Source of the DNA: Candidatus Chromulinivorax destructor
GTDB taxonomy: Bacteria; Babelota; Babeliae; Babelales; Chromulinivoraceae
Direction: 5' to 3'
DNA: 64,000 nt
Assembly (NCBI RefSeq): GCF_003366055.1
Contig: NZ_CP025544.1
Span: forward strand, 372,001-436,000
Positions 21,256-28,764 of the stretch are shown piece after piece. How positions within the stretch are numbered: the stretch's first letter is position 1; every line of letters starts with the position of its first letter. Made by a program: the position numbers and the translations under genes. A model generated the notes under the pieces. That model was not told the origin of the DNA. It saw only the letters and a program-made list of their open reading frames with translations, and searched no databases.

Positions 21256-21774
21256 TTATTTTTTAACCTGATCAAATCTCAATTCTACAGGAGTCATCCG
21301 ACCAAAAATACTTACCTTAACAATAAGCTTTTTAGTATCTGCATCCACTTTCTCTATAATGCCTACAAAGCCTGTAAACGGTCCATCTTCCACTGTTATT
21401 TCACTATCAACTACAAAATCATCTTTGTCATTTGTTAGAACAACACCGCCTTTAATTTTCTCAAGGACTCTATCCACTTCTTTATTAGATAAAGCTATTG
21501 GATTTTTTCCACCAAGAAAACGTAAAACACGGGGTGTATTTAAGACAAACCTCACAAGCTCAGGAGCCATCTCCAATTCAATTAAAACATAGCCAGGAAA
21601 GAGCTGTTGGTCTTTTTCTTCGACAGCACCGAACATTTGCTTCATTTTTGCAGTTGGAACAAGGACTTCACCAAGACGGCCGCCTTGATCATCATCTTTA
21701 ATCCGACGCTCTAATTCAGCTTTTACCTGCTCTTCATATCCAGCATAGATTTGAAGTACATACCACTGTTTCAT
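21256..21774 (-). CDS. nusG: transcription termination/antitermination factor NusG
   Basis: 172 residues from the ATG at 21774 (an ATG nine bases upstream would abut the AGGG). The NGN domain opens KQWYVLQIYAGYEEQVK and contains QLFPGYVLIEL; the KOW motif is DGPFTGFVGIIEKVD near the C-terminus. It binds the beta' clamp helices and links RNA polymerase to the ribosome or Rho. It follows secE by 37 bases. Confidence 0.97.
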   Translation of the reverse strand: MKQWYVLQIYAGYEEQVKAELERRIKDDDQGGRLGEVLVPTAKMKQMFGAVEEKDQQLFPGYVLIELEMAPELVRFVLNTPRVLRFLGGKNPIALSNKEVDRVLEKIKGGVVLTNDKDDFVVDSEITVEDGPFTGFVGIIEKVDADTKKLIVKVSIFGRMTPVELRFDQVKK

Positions 21775-21811
21775 TAATAACATCCCTAACTAATAGTCCC
21801 CAGAATCAACC

Positions 21812-22015
21812 TTAACGAATATTAAAAACAAGTGCGCTTAATACCTTGAGAGCTCCAATATGGAAAAGATAATTAATAACACTTAAAAACAAAGTAAACG
21901 CCAAAATAACAATTAGCGCAACGACTGTTGCACCTATAAATTCTTCTCTGGATGGCCAAACAATTTTTGACAATTCAACTTTAACTTCTTTAAAAAACGT
22001 TCCAACATTCTTCAT
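21812..22015 (-). CDS. secE: preprotein translocase subunit SecE
   Basis: 67 residues, the short single-helix form of SecE that clamps SecY in the inner membrane. The amphipathic N-terminal part FFKEVKVELSKIVWPSREEF is the family signature; one membrane helix (about residues 29-52) follows. It lies between tRNA-Trp and nusG as in many bacteria. Confidence 0.95.
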   Translation of the reverse strand: MKNVGTFFKEVKVELSKIVWPSREEFIGATVVALIVILAFTLFLSVINYLFHIGALKVLSALVFNIR

Positions 22016-22062
22016 ATTCTAGAGCCTTAATAGATCTATTGTTAGTAAAACCGTAAAAATGG

Positions 22063-22135
22063 CAGGCCAGGAGGGATTCGAACCCCCAACACGCAGATTT
22101 GGAGTCTGCTGCTCTACCGTTGGAGCTACTGACCT
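22063..22135 (-). tRNA. tRNA-Trp (anticodon CCA)
   Basis: Cloverleaf on the minus strand: acceptor AGGTCAG/CTGGCCT with one G-U pair, anticodon loop CTCCAAA (CCA), T arm GGGGG TTCGAAT CCCTC, discriminator G as required for TrpRS. It lies directly upstream of secE, the ancestral location. Confidence 0.95.
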
Positions 22136-22190
22136 ACACTCACTTTTTAATCAAATTTAGCGATTAACCCACGGGCCATATTTTAGATGG

Positions 22191-22262
<72 letters not shown>

Positions 22263-22277
22263 ATACCCAAAAAAGCT

Positions 22278-22283
22278 ATTATA
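22278..22283 (-). promoter_or_regulatory. possible -10 box upstream of tRNA-Thr(GGT)
   Basis: A consensus TATAAT on minus lies 16 bases upstream of the tRNA 5' end, a sensible distance. No -35 hexamer with normal spacing is seen; a TTGACA lies only six bases upstream and cannot pair with it. Confidence 0.3.
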
Positions 22284-22376
22284 CGGTTTTGTCAAACATT
22301 TGGTATAATTTTACCTCTTACTATAAGAGTTTAGAGAAAAAACAGAAAAAGACAACTTAGATTTTTAAAAAAATGG

Positions 22377-22449
22377 AGCTGGTGACTGGACTTGAACCGG
22401 CAACCTACTGATTACAAATCAGTTGCTCTACCAATTGAGCTACACCAGC
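22377..22449 (-). tRNA. tRNA-Thr (anticodon TGT), copy 1
   Basis: Cloverleaf with acceptor GCTGGTG/CACCAGC, anticodon loop TTTGTAA (TGT) and discriminator T. The T stem GCCGG/CCAGT has a central C-A mismatch and a terminal G-T pair. It is identical over the whole tRNA to the copy at 22691-22763. Confidence 0.92.
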
Positions 22450-22657
22450 AACACATTATTATTGCAAATCTGAGTCAAATTTTAATTTTTCTTCAAAATC
22501 TTATCGACATCTGACTTACAATATATCTTATTATTAACCAATTCACAAATGCCTTGCCCTTGTCTGAAGCTCCAATATTCGTTTGCATCAACGATGGACA
22601 CGCAGGCGAACAGACTTTGCTGAATAGTAACAATTTTAATTTCAAACATTTTATATA

Positions 22658-22666
22658 AGTATACCA
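22658..22666 (-). promoter_or_regulatory. possible extended -10 between the two tRNA-Thr(TGT) genes
   Basis: TGGTATACT on the minus strand matches an extended -10 element. It could start a transcript towards copy 1 and the secE operon. No -35 is evident. Confidence 0.3.
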
Positions 22667-22690
22667 TAATTTTGCATTACAAAAAAATGG

Positions 22691-22763
22691 AGCTGGTGAC
22701 TGGACTTGAACCGGCAACCTACTGATTACAAATCAGTTGCTCTACCAATTGAGCTACACCAGC
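22691..22763 (-). tRNA. tRNA-Thr (anticodon TGT), copy 2
   Basis: Identical in sequence to copy 1, including the unusual C-A mismatch in the T stem. The identity extends only a few bases into the flanks, so a short segment of about 85 bases was duplicated or homogenised. Confidence 0.92.
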
Positions 22764-22784
22764 AACTTATTTAATTTCAAATGG

Positions 22785-22858
22785 AGCGGGAAACGGGACT
22801 CGAACCCGCAACCTACAGCTTGGAAGGCTGTCGCTCTAGCCAATTGAGCTATTCCCGC
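22785..22858 (-). tRNA. tRNA-Gly (anticodon TCC)
   Basis: Cloverleaf on minus: acceptor GCGGGAA/TTCCCGC, anticodon loop CTTCCAA (TCC), T arm GCGGG TTCGAGT CCCGT, discriminator T. Confidence 0.95.
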
Positions 22859-22978
22859 ATATTTCTAATTTTTATCTATATTATATTTTTTATGATTAAA
22901 TTTCAACATAGTATGATAACTGTGAATTCGGTAGTTAGCTATACTATTATTTTTATTTTGCGAACAGAATAAAAATGG

Positions 22979-23060
22979 TGACGAGGGAAGGATTCGAACC
23001 TTCGAAGGCGGAGCCAACGGATTTACAGTCCGTCCCCTTTGACCGCTCGGGAACCTCGCC
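22979..23060 (-). tRNA. tRNA-Tyr (anticodon GTA)
   Basis: Class II tRNA with a long variable arm: acceptor GGCGAGG/CCTCGTC (one G-T pair), anticodon GTA in CTGTAAA, T arm GAAGG TTCGAAT CCTTC, discriminator A. It is the first gene of the tRNA-secE-nusG-rpl-rpo island on the minus strand. Confidence 0.95.
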
Positions 23061-23203
23061 AACTTGAATCATATATTTCAATATAACTTAGAGTAATTTA
23101 TTTTATTACTTTTTAAGATGAATATCAACTACAAATTAATAAATATGTAAAAATAAATTATTTACTATAACTTTTATAGCAATAATTCGATGAAAAAGCA
23201 ACC

Positions 23204-23422
23204 TCAGCTTTTATTTTTTTTACATTTTAAAATATCGTTCACTTCTGACACACAACTCGAGCACCCTGTACCTACCTCTAATTTTTGCTGAAGCTTATCA
23301 AAAGTATCTGCTCCATGGTCAATAGCCTGGCACACATCTGAATTCATAACACCCATACAAACACAAACTAAATGGTCATTTGTACAACAATCAATTAAGT
23401 CTTTTTTCTTACAGCAAGCCAT
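23204..23422 (-). CDS. BFD-like [2Fe-2S]-binding protein
   Basis: 72 residues that match the BFD-like [2Fe-2S] domain: CVC (Cys20, Cys22) and CSSC (Cys54, Cys57), separated by 31 residues, with GADTFDKLQQKLEVGTGC between. The family includes bacterioferritin-associated ferredoxin and small domains of larger enzymes. An extra pair of CC motifs (Cys3-4 and Cys12-13) precedes the domain and might bind another metal. It lies 11 bases after tsaE and could be in the same transcript. Confidence 0.8.
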   Translation of the reverse strand: MACCKKKDLIDCCTNDHLVCVCMGVMNSDVCQAIDHGADTFDKLQQKLEVGTGCSSCVSEVNDILKCKKNKS

Positions 23423-23433
23423 ATTTTTTCACC

Positions 23434-23895
23434 CTATTTATAATACCATTTTATTGTTCTTGTCATTTCATCATGATATCCAAGTTCAATTGAACACACA
23501 TTTTGTTCAAGTAAAGATTCAGCTATCTCTGGCCACTCTATAATGACTAATGAATTTGGCTGATATAAAAATTCATCAAAACCTGCAAATAAAAATGCAT
23601 TTTTATCTTCCAGCCTATATAAATCAAAGTGATAAAAAGTTTTACCGTCACTGTTTTTATAAGCCTGTAAATACGTGTATGTTGGACTCTGAGTTTCTCC
23701 TATCACACCTGATTGGCGTAAAAGTTCAATTGCTAAGGTTGTTTTACCAGCACCAAGAGTTCCTTGTAACGTAATTACTTGCACATCGGGATGTGTATGT
23801 AAAATTTGTGATGCAATATTTGCTATGTCAGATTTTTGAAATATTTTTTCATGCTCATCATGAACAGCCAGATGATTATGTTTTTTTGTAGTCAT
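23434..23895 (-). CDS. tsaE: tRNA threonylcarbamoyladenosine biosynthesis ATPase TsaE
   Basis: 153 residues with a Walker A loop GTLGAGKTT (45-53), SPTYTYLQAY and the family signature YHFDLYRLED. TsaE works with TsaB and TsaD to make the t6A modification next to the anticodon of tRNAs decoding ANN codons. It is flanked by a NYN-domain gene two bases upstream and the BFD-like gene downstream. Confidence 0.92.
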   Translation of the reverse strand: MTTKKHNHLAVHDEHEKIFQKSDIANIASQILHTHPDVQVITLQGTLGAGKTTLAIELLRQSGVIGETQSPTYTYLQAYKNSDGKTFYHFDLYRLEDKNAFLFAGFDEFLYQPNSLVIIEWPEIAESLLEQNVCSIELGYHDEMTRTIKWYYK

Positions 23896-23897
23896 AG

Positions 23898-24488
23898 TTA
23901 AATTTTTATAATTTTTTTCAAAAGTTTTTTGTCTTTTTTTGAACCGTTTTGTTCATCGGTATAACGAAGTGAAAGTTTAACATCTTTGTCTTGGTCTTTG
24001 GTTATAAGATATCGACTTCCATACTCCATTAAAGTATCTAAACTTTTATTCTCTTCTTGAGTTGTTTTATGAATCGTTTGCGCAATTATTAACTCTTTTT
24101 GATCTTGAACTTTCATAACTTCTTGTAATATTCTATAAAACTCCATCGAACCAAGCGACTCGATCTGATATTGCTTTGCATAATTACGTAATTCACGATC
24201 AGATGTTACTAATAAAATATCAAACGCTTTATACGTTGTTAATTTTTTTTTAATAATATCATCTGCTGATTGCATAAAGCCAGAATAAAACAGTGTAAGA
24301 TATTTATAATTTTCTTCTACTTCATACGGATCTTGCCCACCATCAAAGACAAGAATCACCTCATTAGAATTTCTTCGTTGTGCATATTTTTCGAATAATT
24401 GAAGAAATTTTGTCCGTTGAGCATCTTGAACAAATTGTGTGTGCAATACAGTTTTTAATAGATTGTATGCATCTATAATAATAATCAT
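23898..24488 (-). CDS. NYN-domain (YacP-like) putative ribonuclease
   Basis: 196 residues beginning MIIIIDAYNLLKTVL, the typical first strand of the PIN-like NYN domain with its catalytic Asp. Further acidic blocks fit (FDGGQDPYE, SADDIIKKKL, LVTSDRELRNYA). YacP/Rae1 of Bacillus cleaves ribosome-bound mRNA; that activity here is inference. The C-terminus is Lys-rich. The stop is two bases from the tsaE start. Confidence 0.75.
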   Translation of the reverse strand: MIIIIDAYNLLKTVLHTQFVQDAQRTKFLQLFEKYAQRRNSNEVILVFDGGQDPYEVEENYKYLTLFYSGFMQSADDIIKKKLTTYKAFDILLVTSDRELRNYAKQYQIESLGSMEFYRILQEVMKVQDQKELIIAQTIHKTTQEENKSLDTLMEYGSRYLITKDQDKDVKLSLRYTDEQNGSKKDKKLLKKIIKI

Positions 24489-24658
24489 GCTTCACAATCC
24501 ATTCATTACGTAAGTCTGTTATTAATATATATAGTTTACATTTACAAGTCGTTATATCTTATAGTAGAATAAAACAAGTCAATTCGACTCAGCAGCTTTT
24601 ATGTTGAAACTATAGTATACAAGAATAGCTATGACAGACAAGTAAGGAATAAGGTGCT

Positions 24659-25495
24659 ATGTCTCAATTAATACAATTAAAGCAGAGAATCAAAGCTATT
24701 GAAGTTATTAAAAAGATTACGCATGCAATGCGCTTAATTTCAATGTCTTCTCGTTTAAAAATGATAAAGCTCTCAGAAAATTTACATTTTTTCAGAGATG
24801 AAATCACGCCATTATTATGCTCTTTAGAAAGTGCGCACTCAAAAGCAGACCAAAATCAATCAATACAAAAAAACCTCATTATTTTGATTGCATCTGAAAA
24901 AGGTTTATGCGGTAACTTTAATAGTATTATTTTACATCATTTCGAAAATTATCTTAAAAAGATTGATCTAGAAAACTATGATTTTATTACCGTTGGTAAA
25001 CATGCAGGCGACTATCTAGCAAAAAAAGATATTTCTATTGTTGCTCGACATGATAAATTATCACCACATCATCTTGATAAAACAGCTAATAGCTTGTATG
25101 AATTTTTAATGAAACATAAAAATGAGTATGCGACGGTAACCTGCTTATACAATAAATCAAAAAGTTTTTTCATTCAACAGCCTTGCGAGTTTCAACTGCT
25201 ACCAGTTCAACCTCAAACAAGCTGTAATGTCCAAAAAAATATCGATGTCGAAGATTATCATTGGATTCAAAAACCTGAAGATGTTATCGTCTGTATTTTT
25301 CAATCTTTTATTAAATTAAACGTTTTAGCTATACTTTCTGAATCGATTATATCTGAACAATCTTCACGATTTTTATCAATGGATAGCTCAACACGCAACG
25401 CAGAGAATTTATTAAAAAAAATGAATCTTGAATATAATAAAATTCGACAAACAAAAATCACTAAAGAGCTGACTGAACTTATTAGCAGTTTCTAA
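24659..25495 (+). CDS. atpG: ATP synthase gamma subunit
   Basis: 278 residues, the F1 rotor shaft. The N-terminal helix is KQRIKAIEVIKKITHAMRLI, the central motif is KGLCGNFNSII, and the C-terminal helix contains STRNAENLLKKMNLEYNKIR. It stands alone: no alpha, beta or epsilon gene is adjacent, and it is followed by its own terminator. The a and c genes lie far away at 53.3-55 kb, so the operon is split. The ATG has an AAGGAATAAGG upstream. Confidence 0.95.
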   Translation: MSQLIQLKQRIKAIEVIKKITHAMRLISMSSRLKMIKLSENLHFFRDEITPLLCSLESAHSKADQNQSIQKNLIILIASEKGLCGNFNSIILHHFENYLKKIDLENYDFITVGKHAGDYLAKKDISIVARHDKLSPHHLDKTANSLYEFLMKHKNEYATVTCLYNKSKSFFIQQPCEFQLLPVQPQTSCNVQKNIDVEDYHWIQKPEDVIVCIFQSFIKLNVLAILSESIISEQSSRFLSMDSSTRNAENLLKKMNLEYNKIRQTKITKELTELISSF

Positions 25496-25500
25496 AATTT

Positions 25501-25542
25501 AAAACCCAGCAATTTTCGTTCAAAAATTCGCTGGGTTTTTTA
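25501..25542 (+). terminator. terminator of atpG
   Basis: AAAACCCAGC and GCTGGGTTTTTT form a GC-containing stem with a T tract right after the atpG stop; inner bases AATTTT/AAAATT extend it. Confidence 0.85.
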
Positions 25543-25567
25543 TAATCTAAAGTAATAGACCTCTTTG

Positions 25568-25789
25568 TCATTTCTTTTGTGTCACGTCTTGATTTAATAC
25601 ATTTCTACTTCTCAACATTAACTTTCCAGCATCATGAGGTGTCATACAATCCATAACTAATTCATATTGATTATGAAATGCCATATCTCTATGTATACAA
25701 TGATAAAGAGCTATTGATAATGCTACTTTATAAGCATCATTATCAATAGCTGATATTTGAATAATATGAGATAAGAGAAGCCTATTTTC
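25568..25789 (-). pseudogene. truncated paralogue of the secreted protein at 26052-26453
   Basis: An open minus-strand frame after an in-frame stop at 25792-25790 lacks a start and signal sequence. Its KVALSIALYHCIHRDMAFHN matches TVAIGIALYHQAHRNVVFNN of the intact protein. TIR element copy B lies between the two. The N-terminal half was probably lost by the rearrangement that brought in the element. The rest of the interval 25543-25838 shows no gene. Confidence 0.7.
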
Positions 25790-25838
25790 TTACATCTTCA
25801 TGTAAAAAATTATACTTTTTAAAAAAATAACTAGGTTT

Positions 25839-26031
25839 TGTGAACCAAATTTTTACTATAGAATTTTGCCCTACGTTTTTTACAAAAACTCCGGGGATCT
25901 GTAGGCCGGTGGGCCTGATGCACTCTTTTTTGAACTAAAAAAGCGCACAGTGGCACCGGCCACCAATGTTTCCGTAGATGAGCGCAGCGATATCGTAGGC
26001 TTATATCGTTATTTTAAATTTGGTTTACACA
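25839..26031 (-). repeat. TIR element family, copy B (complete, inverted)
   Basis: A 193-bp copy bounded by TGTGAACCAAATTT at the left and AAATTTGGTTTACACA at the right. It lies in reverse orientation relative to copies A, C, D and E. The interior can form a strong hairpin: GGCCGGTGG (from 25911) pairs with CACCGGCC (to 25967) around complementary TTTTTT and AAAAAA tracts. Confidence 0.85.
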
Positions 26032-26051
26032 GCCCAAGAACTTATCTCATC

Positions 26052-26453
26052 CTAAATAGGTCTATTTGTAAAGATTATTTGTCTTCCCATATAAAGACCA
26101 AATCTATATTGATTATTAAATACAACATTTCTATGCGCCTGATGATAAAGAGCTATTCCTATTGCTACCGTATGTTGATAATTATAAAAATTTGAATCAT
26201 AATGACGGCGATCAAAAGGTTCTTGAAGAAAAAGTGGCAGACCACACCAATTTTCTGGGTGTTGATCAAAATTTTCGATAGCTTCTGCTATTTTTTTATG
26301 TATTTTTTTATCTTCATCACAAATTCTTTCTTGGTCAATATCTATATAAATATAACTTTCAATTAATTCATTAAATCTATTATCGAACTGAGACGTCAAT
26401 ACCAATTCATGATAGCTTACAAGCATCATGCATAAAAATAATTTCATCTTCAT
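26052..26453 (-). CDS. small secreted hypothetical protein
   Basis: 133 residues with a Sec signal (MKMKLFLCMMLVSYHELVL) and a polar mature part rich in His, Asp and aromatic residues. No known family is recognised. A truncated paralogue lies at 25568-25789 beyond element copy B. It begins 15 bases after the murA stop on the same strand and may be read through from murA. Confidence 0.65.
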   Translation of the reverse strand: MKMKLFLCMMLVSYHELVLTSQFDNRFNELIESYIYIDIDQERICDEDKKIHKKIAEAIENFDQHPENWCGLPLFLQEPFDRRHYDSNFYNYQHTVAIGIALYHQAHRNVVFNNQYRFGLYMGRQIIFTNRPI

Positions 26454-26468
26454 ATTAAAAACCTTTAT

Positions 26469-27743
26469 TTAAAGATGCTTTACAAACTCAATATGTGCAC
26501 CTAACGAACGTAGCTTTTCATCTAGGTCTTCATAGCCACGACGCCAATGTGAAACGCCATACACCATTGTCGATCCTTCTGCTACTAATCCTGCTAAGAC
26601 TAATGCACAAGAAGCACGAATATCAGTAGCAACGACAACTGCTCCTTGCAATTTTTTGACCCCTGTTACAACAGCTTTATGACTGCCAAGTACCTGCATC
26701 TGTGCACCCATTAATTGCAAATATGGCACGTGTAAAAATCTATTTTCAAAGACTGTCTCAATTGCTTCACATTTGCCCTGCGATACAGCTTGAGCAATCA
26801 TTAACAATGGTTGCAAATCGGTTGCAATTCCAGGATATGGTGCTGTTTTAAATGAAACTGCTTGCGGATTTTTTGATGCAATCAAACGAATTCCACCGGC
26901 TGCTTCATGAATAATCTGATGGCCCATTTCTTCCAATTTCATTAAAAAAAGTTCCATATCATCAGCACAAGCATTTGGTAAATACACATTTCCACCGGTA
27001 ATAGCTGCTGCAATCAATAACGAGCCAACTTCTAAACGATCCGTCATAATTGAATATTCAACCGGTTGCAATTTTTCAACACCAACAATTTTTAATGCTG
27101 CTGGATACTCAAGCGATATCTGCGCACCCATTTTTGTTAAAATACCAATTAAATCCATAACTTCAGGTTCAATTGCTGCGTTGACAATATAGGATGTCCC
27201 AGGAATTAAAACTGCTGCCATTAAAATATTTTGAGTTGCTCCAACACTTGGATAATCAAGTACAAATCGCTGAGCAGTTAATTTTTGCGCATGCAGGCAA
27301 ATTACATTGCCTTGCTCAGTAATTTCTGCTCCCATTTTTTTAAAATTCTTTAAGTGATAATCAATTGGACGAGCTCCAATCATATCGCCACCCGGAAAAG
27401 CTACATCAGCTTTTTGAAATCGTGCCATTAAAGGCCCAAGAATAACAATCGATGCCCTGGTTTTTTGCATCATCTCTTCAGATATCTTCCAACGATGAAT
27501 GTTCGTCGTATCAACTACTAAAATTCCAGCCGCATAATCTTTGGTAATAACTGCACCTAATGATTCTAACAAACCAACCATAGACTCAATATCAGTCAGA
27601 TGTGGAACATTTTTTAAAACTGAAACTCCTGAAGTTAAAACTAACGATGCTAAAATTGGTAATGCTGCATTTTTTGCGCCAGAGACTGTTACTTGTCCTT
27701 GTAACGGTCCTGATTTTTTTACTAAAATATATTCATGTTGCAT
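26469..27743 (-). CDS. murA: UDP-N-acetylglucosamine 1-carboxyvinyltransferase
   Basis: First committed step of peptidoglycan synthesis: transfers enolpyruvate from PEP to UDP-GlcNAc. The 424 residues contain SGAKNAALPIL (Lys-Asn pair at 24-25) and the active loop FPGGDMIGARPIDYH. The residue at the catalytic Cys position (Cys115 in E. coli) is Asp120. Cys-to-Asp MurA enzymes are known in Chlamydia and Mycobacterium and are not alkylated by fosfomycin; resistance here is inferred. The C-terminal RASCALVLAGLVAEG is typical. Confidence 0.96.
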   Translation of the reverse strand: MQHEYILVKKSGPLQGQVTVSGAKNAALPILASLVLTSGVSVLKNVPHLTDIESMVGLLESLGAVITKDYAAGILVVDTTNIHRWKISEEMMQKTRASIVILGPLMARFQKADVAFPGGDMIGARPIDYHLKNFKKMGAEITEQGNVICLHAQKLTAQRFVLDYPSVGATQNILMAAVLIPGTSYIVNAAIEPEVMDLIGILTKMGAQISLEYPAALKIVGVEKLQPVEYSIMTDRLEVGSLLIAAAITGGNVYLPNACADDMELFLMKLEEMGHQIIHEAAGGIRLIASKNPQAVSFKTAPYPGIATDLQPLLMIAQAVSQGKCEAIETVFENRFLHVPYLQLMGAQMQVLGSHKAVVTGVKKLQGAVVVATDIRASCALVLAGLVAEGSTMVYGVSHWRRGYEDLDEKLRSLGAHIEFVKHL

Positions 27744-27985
27744 ATAAAATTTCCACTATAAAAATTTGTCATAAAAATATGATGATGAATATTAAGTATA
27801 CTCTGCACTATTTTTTTTTGTAGTCAGGAAAATCAACTTGTTCAAATGCCTTTGCTAATCAAGAAACAGATACGAGCTACCATAATAAAAGTTAAAATGT
27901 AAGACTAGAAAACAACTTTTTTATAACTTACACTCAAATAAAGTCATCTTTACAATATAAAAAAATTATTCTACAAAGGTTTTTC

Positions 27986-28663
27986 ATGGTAAACTTTCAT
28001 AAAGTAACCTTACTTGCGTCAATTATATTTTTATTACCCTTCAACTTAATTCAAGCTCGTAACATGAATCAAAACTGTTCTCTTACTGTCATCGTCGGCT
28101 CAATGTGTAGCGGAAAAACTGAAGCTCTGATTGCTGCAGCAAGTAAATTTGTGATTGCAAACCCAGATCTTATTGGTATTTTTAAGCCATGTCTTGATAA
28201 TCGCGTACTTGCAAATAACGAAAAAGATCCTTCAATTTATATCACCTCACGCAATGGTAGTTCAATTAAATGCATTGCAGTCAATGATGTCGCTGAAATG
28301 AAAAAAATTGTTCTTGAAAAAAACTATGCTGTCGTTGCAATTGATGAAGCACAATTTTTTAACAAAGAAGAACTGATTTTATTTGTTCACGACATGCTGG
28401 CTCTTCATAAAAAAATTATCGTATCAGGGCTTGATCTTGATTTTCGATCAGAAACATTTGGTGCTATGGGCGATCTTTTAGCATTAGCTGATGAAGTTAT
28501 TAAATTAACTGCTATCTGCACAGAATGTGGATCAGATACCTATTGCATTACGCAACGCGTTATCGATGGCAAACCTGCTCATTACAACGATCCAATTATT
28601 ATGGTTGGTGACATTGAATACAAACCTCGTTGCAGAAATTGTCATATCATAAGAAAAGATTAA
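27986..28663 (+). CDS. tdk: thymidine kinase with N-terminal signal-like extension
   Basis: 225 residues of the type II thymidine kinase family, which phosphorylates thymidine for salvage. The P-loop is GSMCSGKT (38-45), the Walker B-like AIDEAQFF is present, the lasso region contains DLDFRSETFG, and the zinc Cys pairs are CTEC and CRNC. Unusually, the first 25 residues (MVNFHKVTLLASIIFLLPFN then LIQA) look like a Sec signal. The ATG at 27986 has AAAGG upstream; the internal Met27 has no ribosome site. Export would be odd for an ATP-dependent enzyme. Confidence 0.92.
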   Translation: MVNFHKVTLLASIIFLLPFNLIQARNMNQNCSLTVIVGSMCSGKTEALIAAASKFVIANPDLIGIFKPCLDNRVLANNEKDPSIYITSRNGSSIKCIAVNDVAEMKKIVLEKNYAVVAIDEAQFFNKEELILFVHDMLALHKKIIVSGLDLDFRSETFGAMGDLLALADEVIKLTAICTECGSDTYCITQRVIDGKPAHYNDPIIMVGDIEYKPRCRNCHIIRKD

Positions 28664-28672
28664 ATATAGTTC

Positions 28673-28692
28673 ATGAGGCCTTCGGGCCTCAT
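28673..28692 (+). terminator. UUCG hairpin after thymidine kinase
   Basis: ATGAGGCC TTCG GGCCTCAT is a perfect eight-bp stem with a stable tetraloop nine bases after the stop. The T tract is poor, so it may be a processing or weak termination structure. Confidence 0.55.
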
Positions 28693-28764
28693 ACTGTTTA
28701 CAAGCTATTTTTAAAAATAAAAATGACTGTCCCTCTAAACTCTATTACTGTATAAGGTTTATTA

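Noticed and set aside
22482-22667. 61-codon frame between the two tRNA-Thr(TGT) genes
   Set aside because: No Shine-Dalgarno, no recognisable family, and the segment holds a likely extended -10. It sits where tuf would be but has no similarity to it. It may be real but cannot be supported.
22781-22972. Open frames over tRNA-Gly and tRNA-Tyr
   Set aside because: They run through tRNA genes on the other strand; typical spurious translations.
25950-26195. 81-codon plus frame across copy B and the secreted-protein gene
   Set aside because: It combines element sequence with antisense of the neighbouring gene; no ribosome site.
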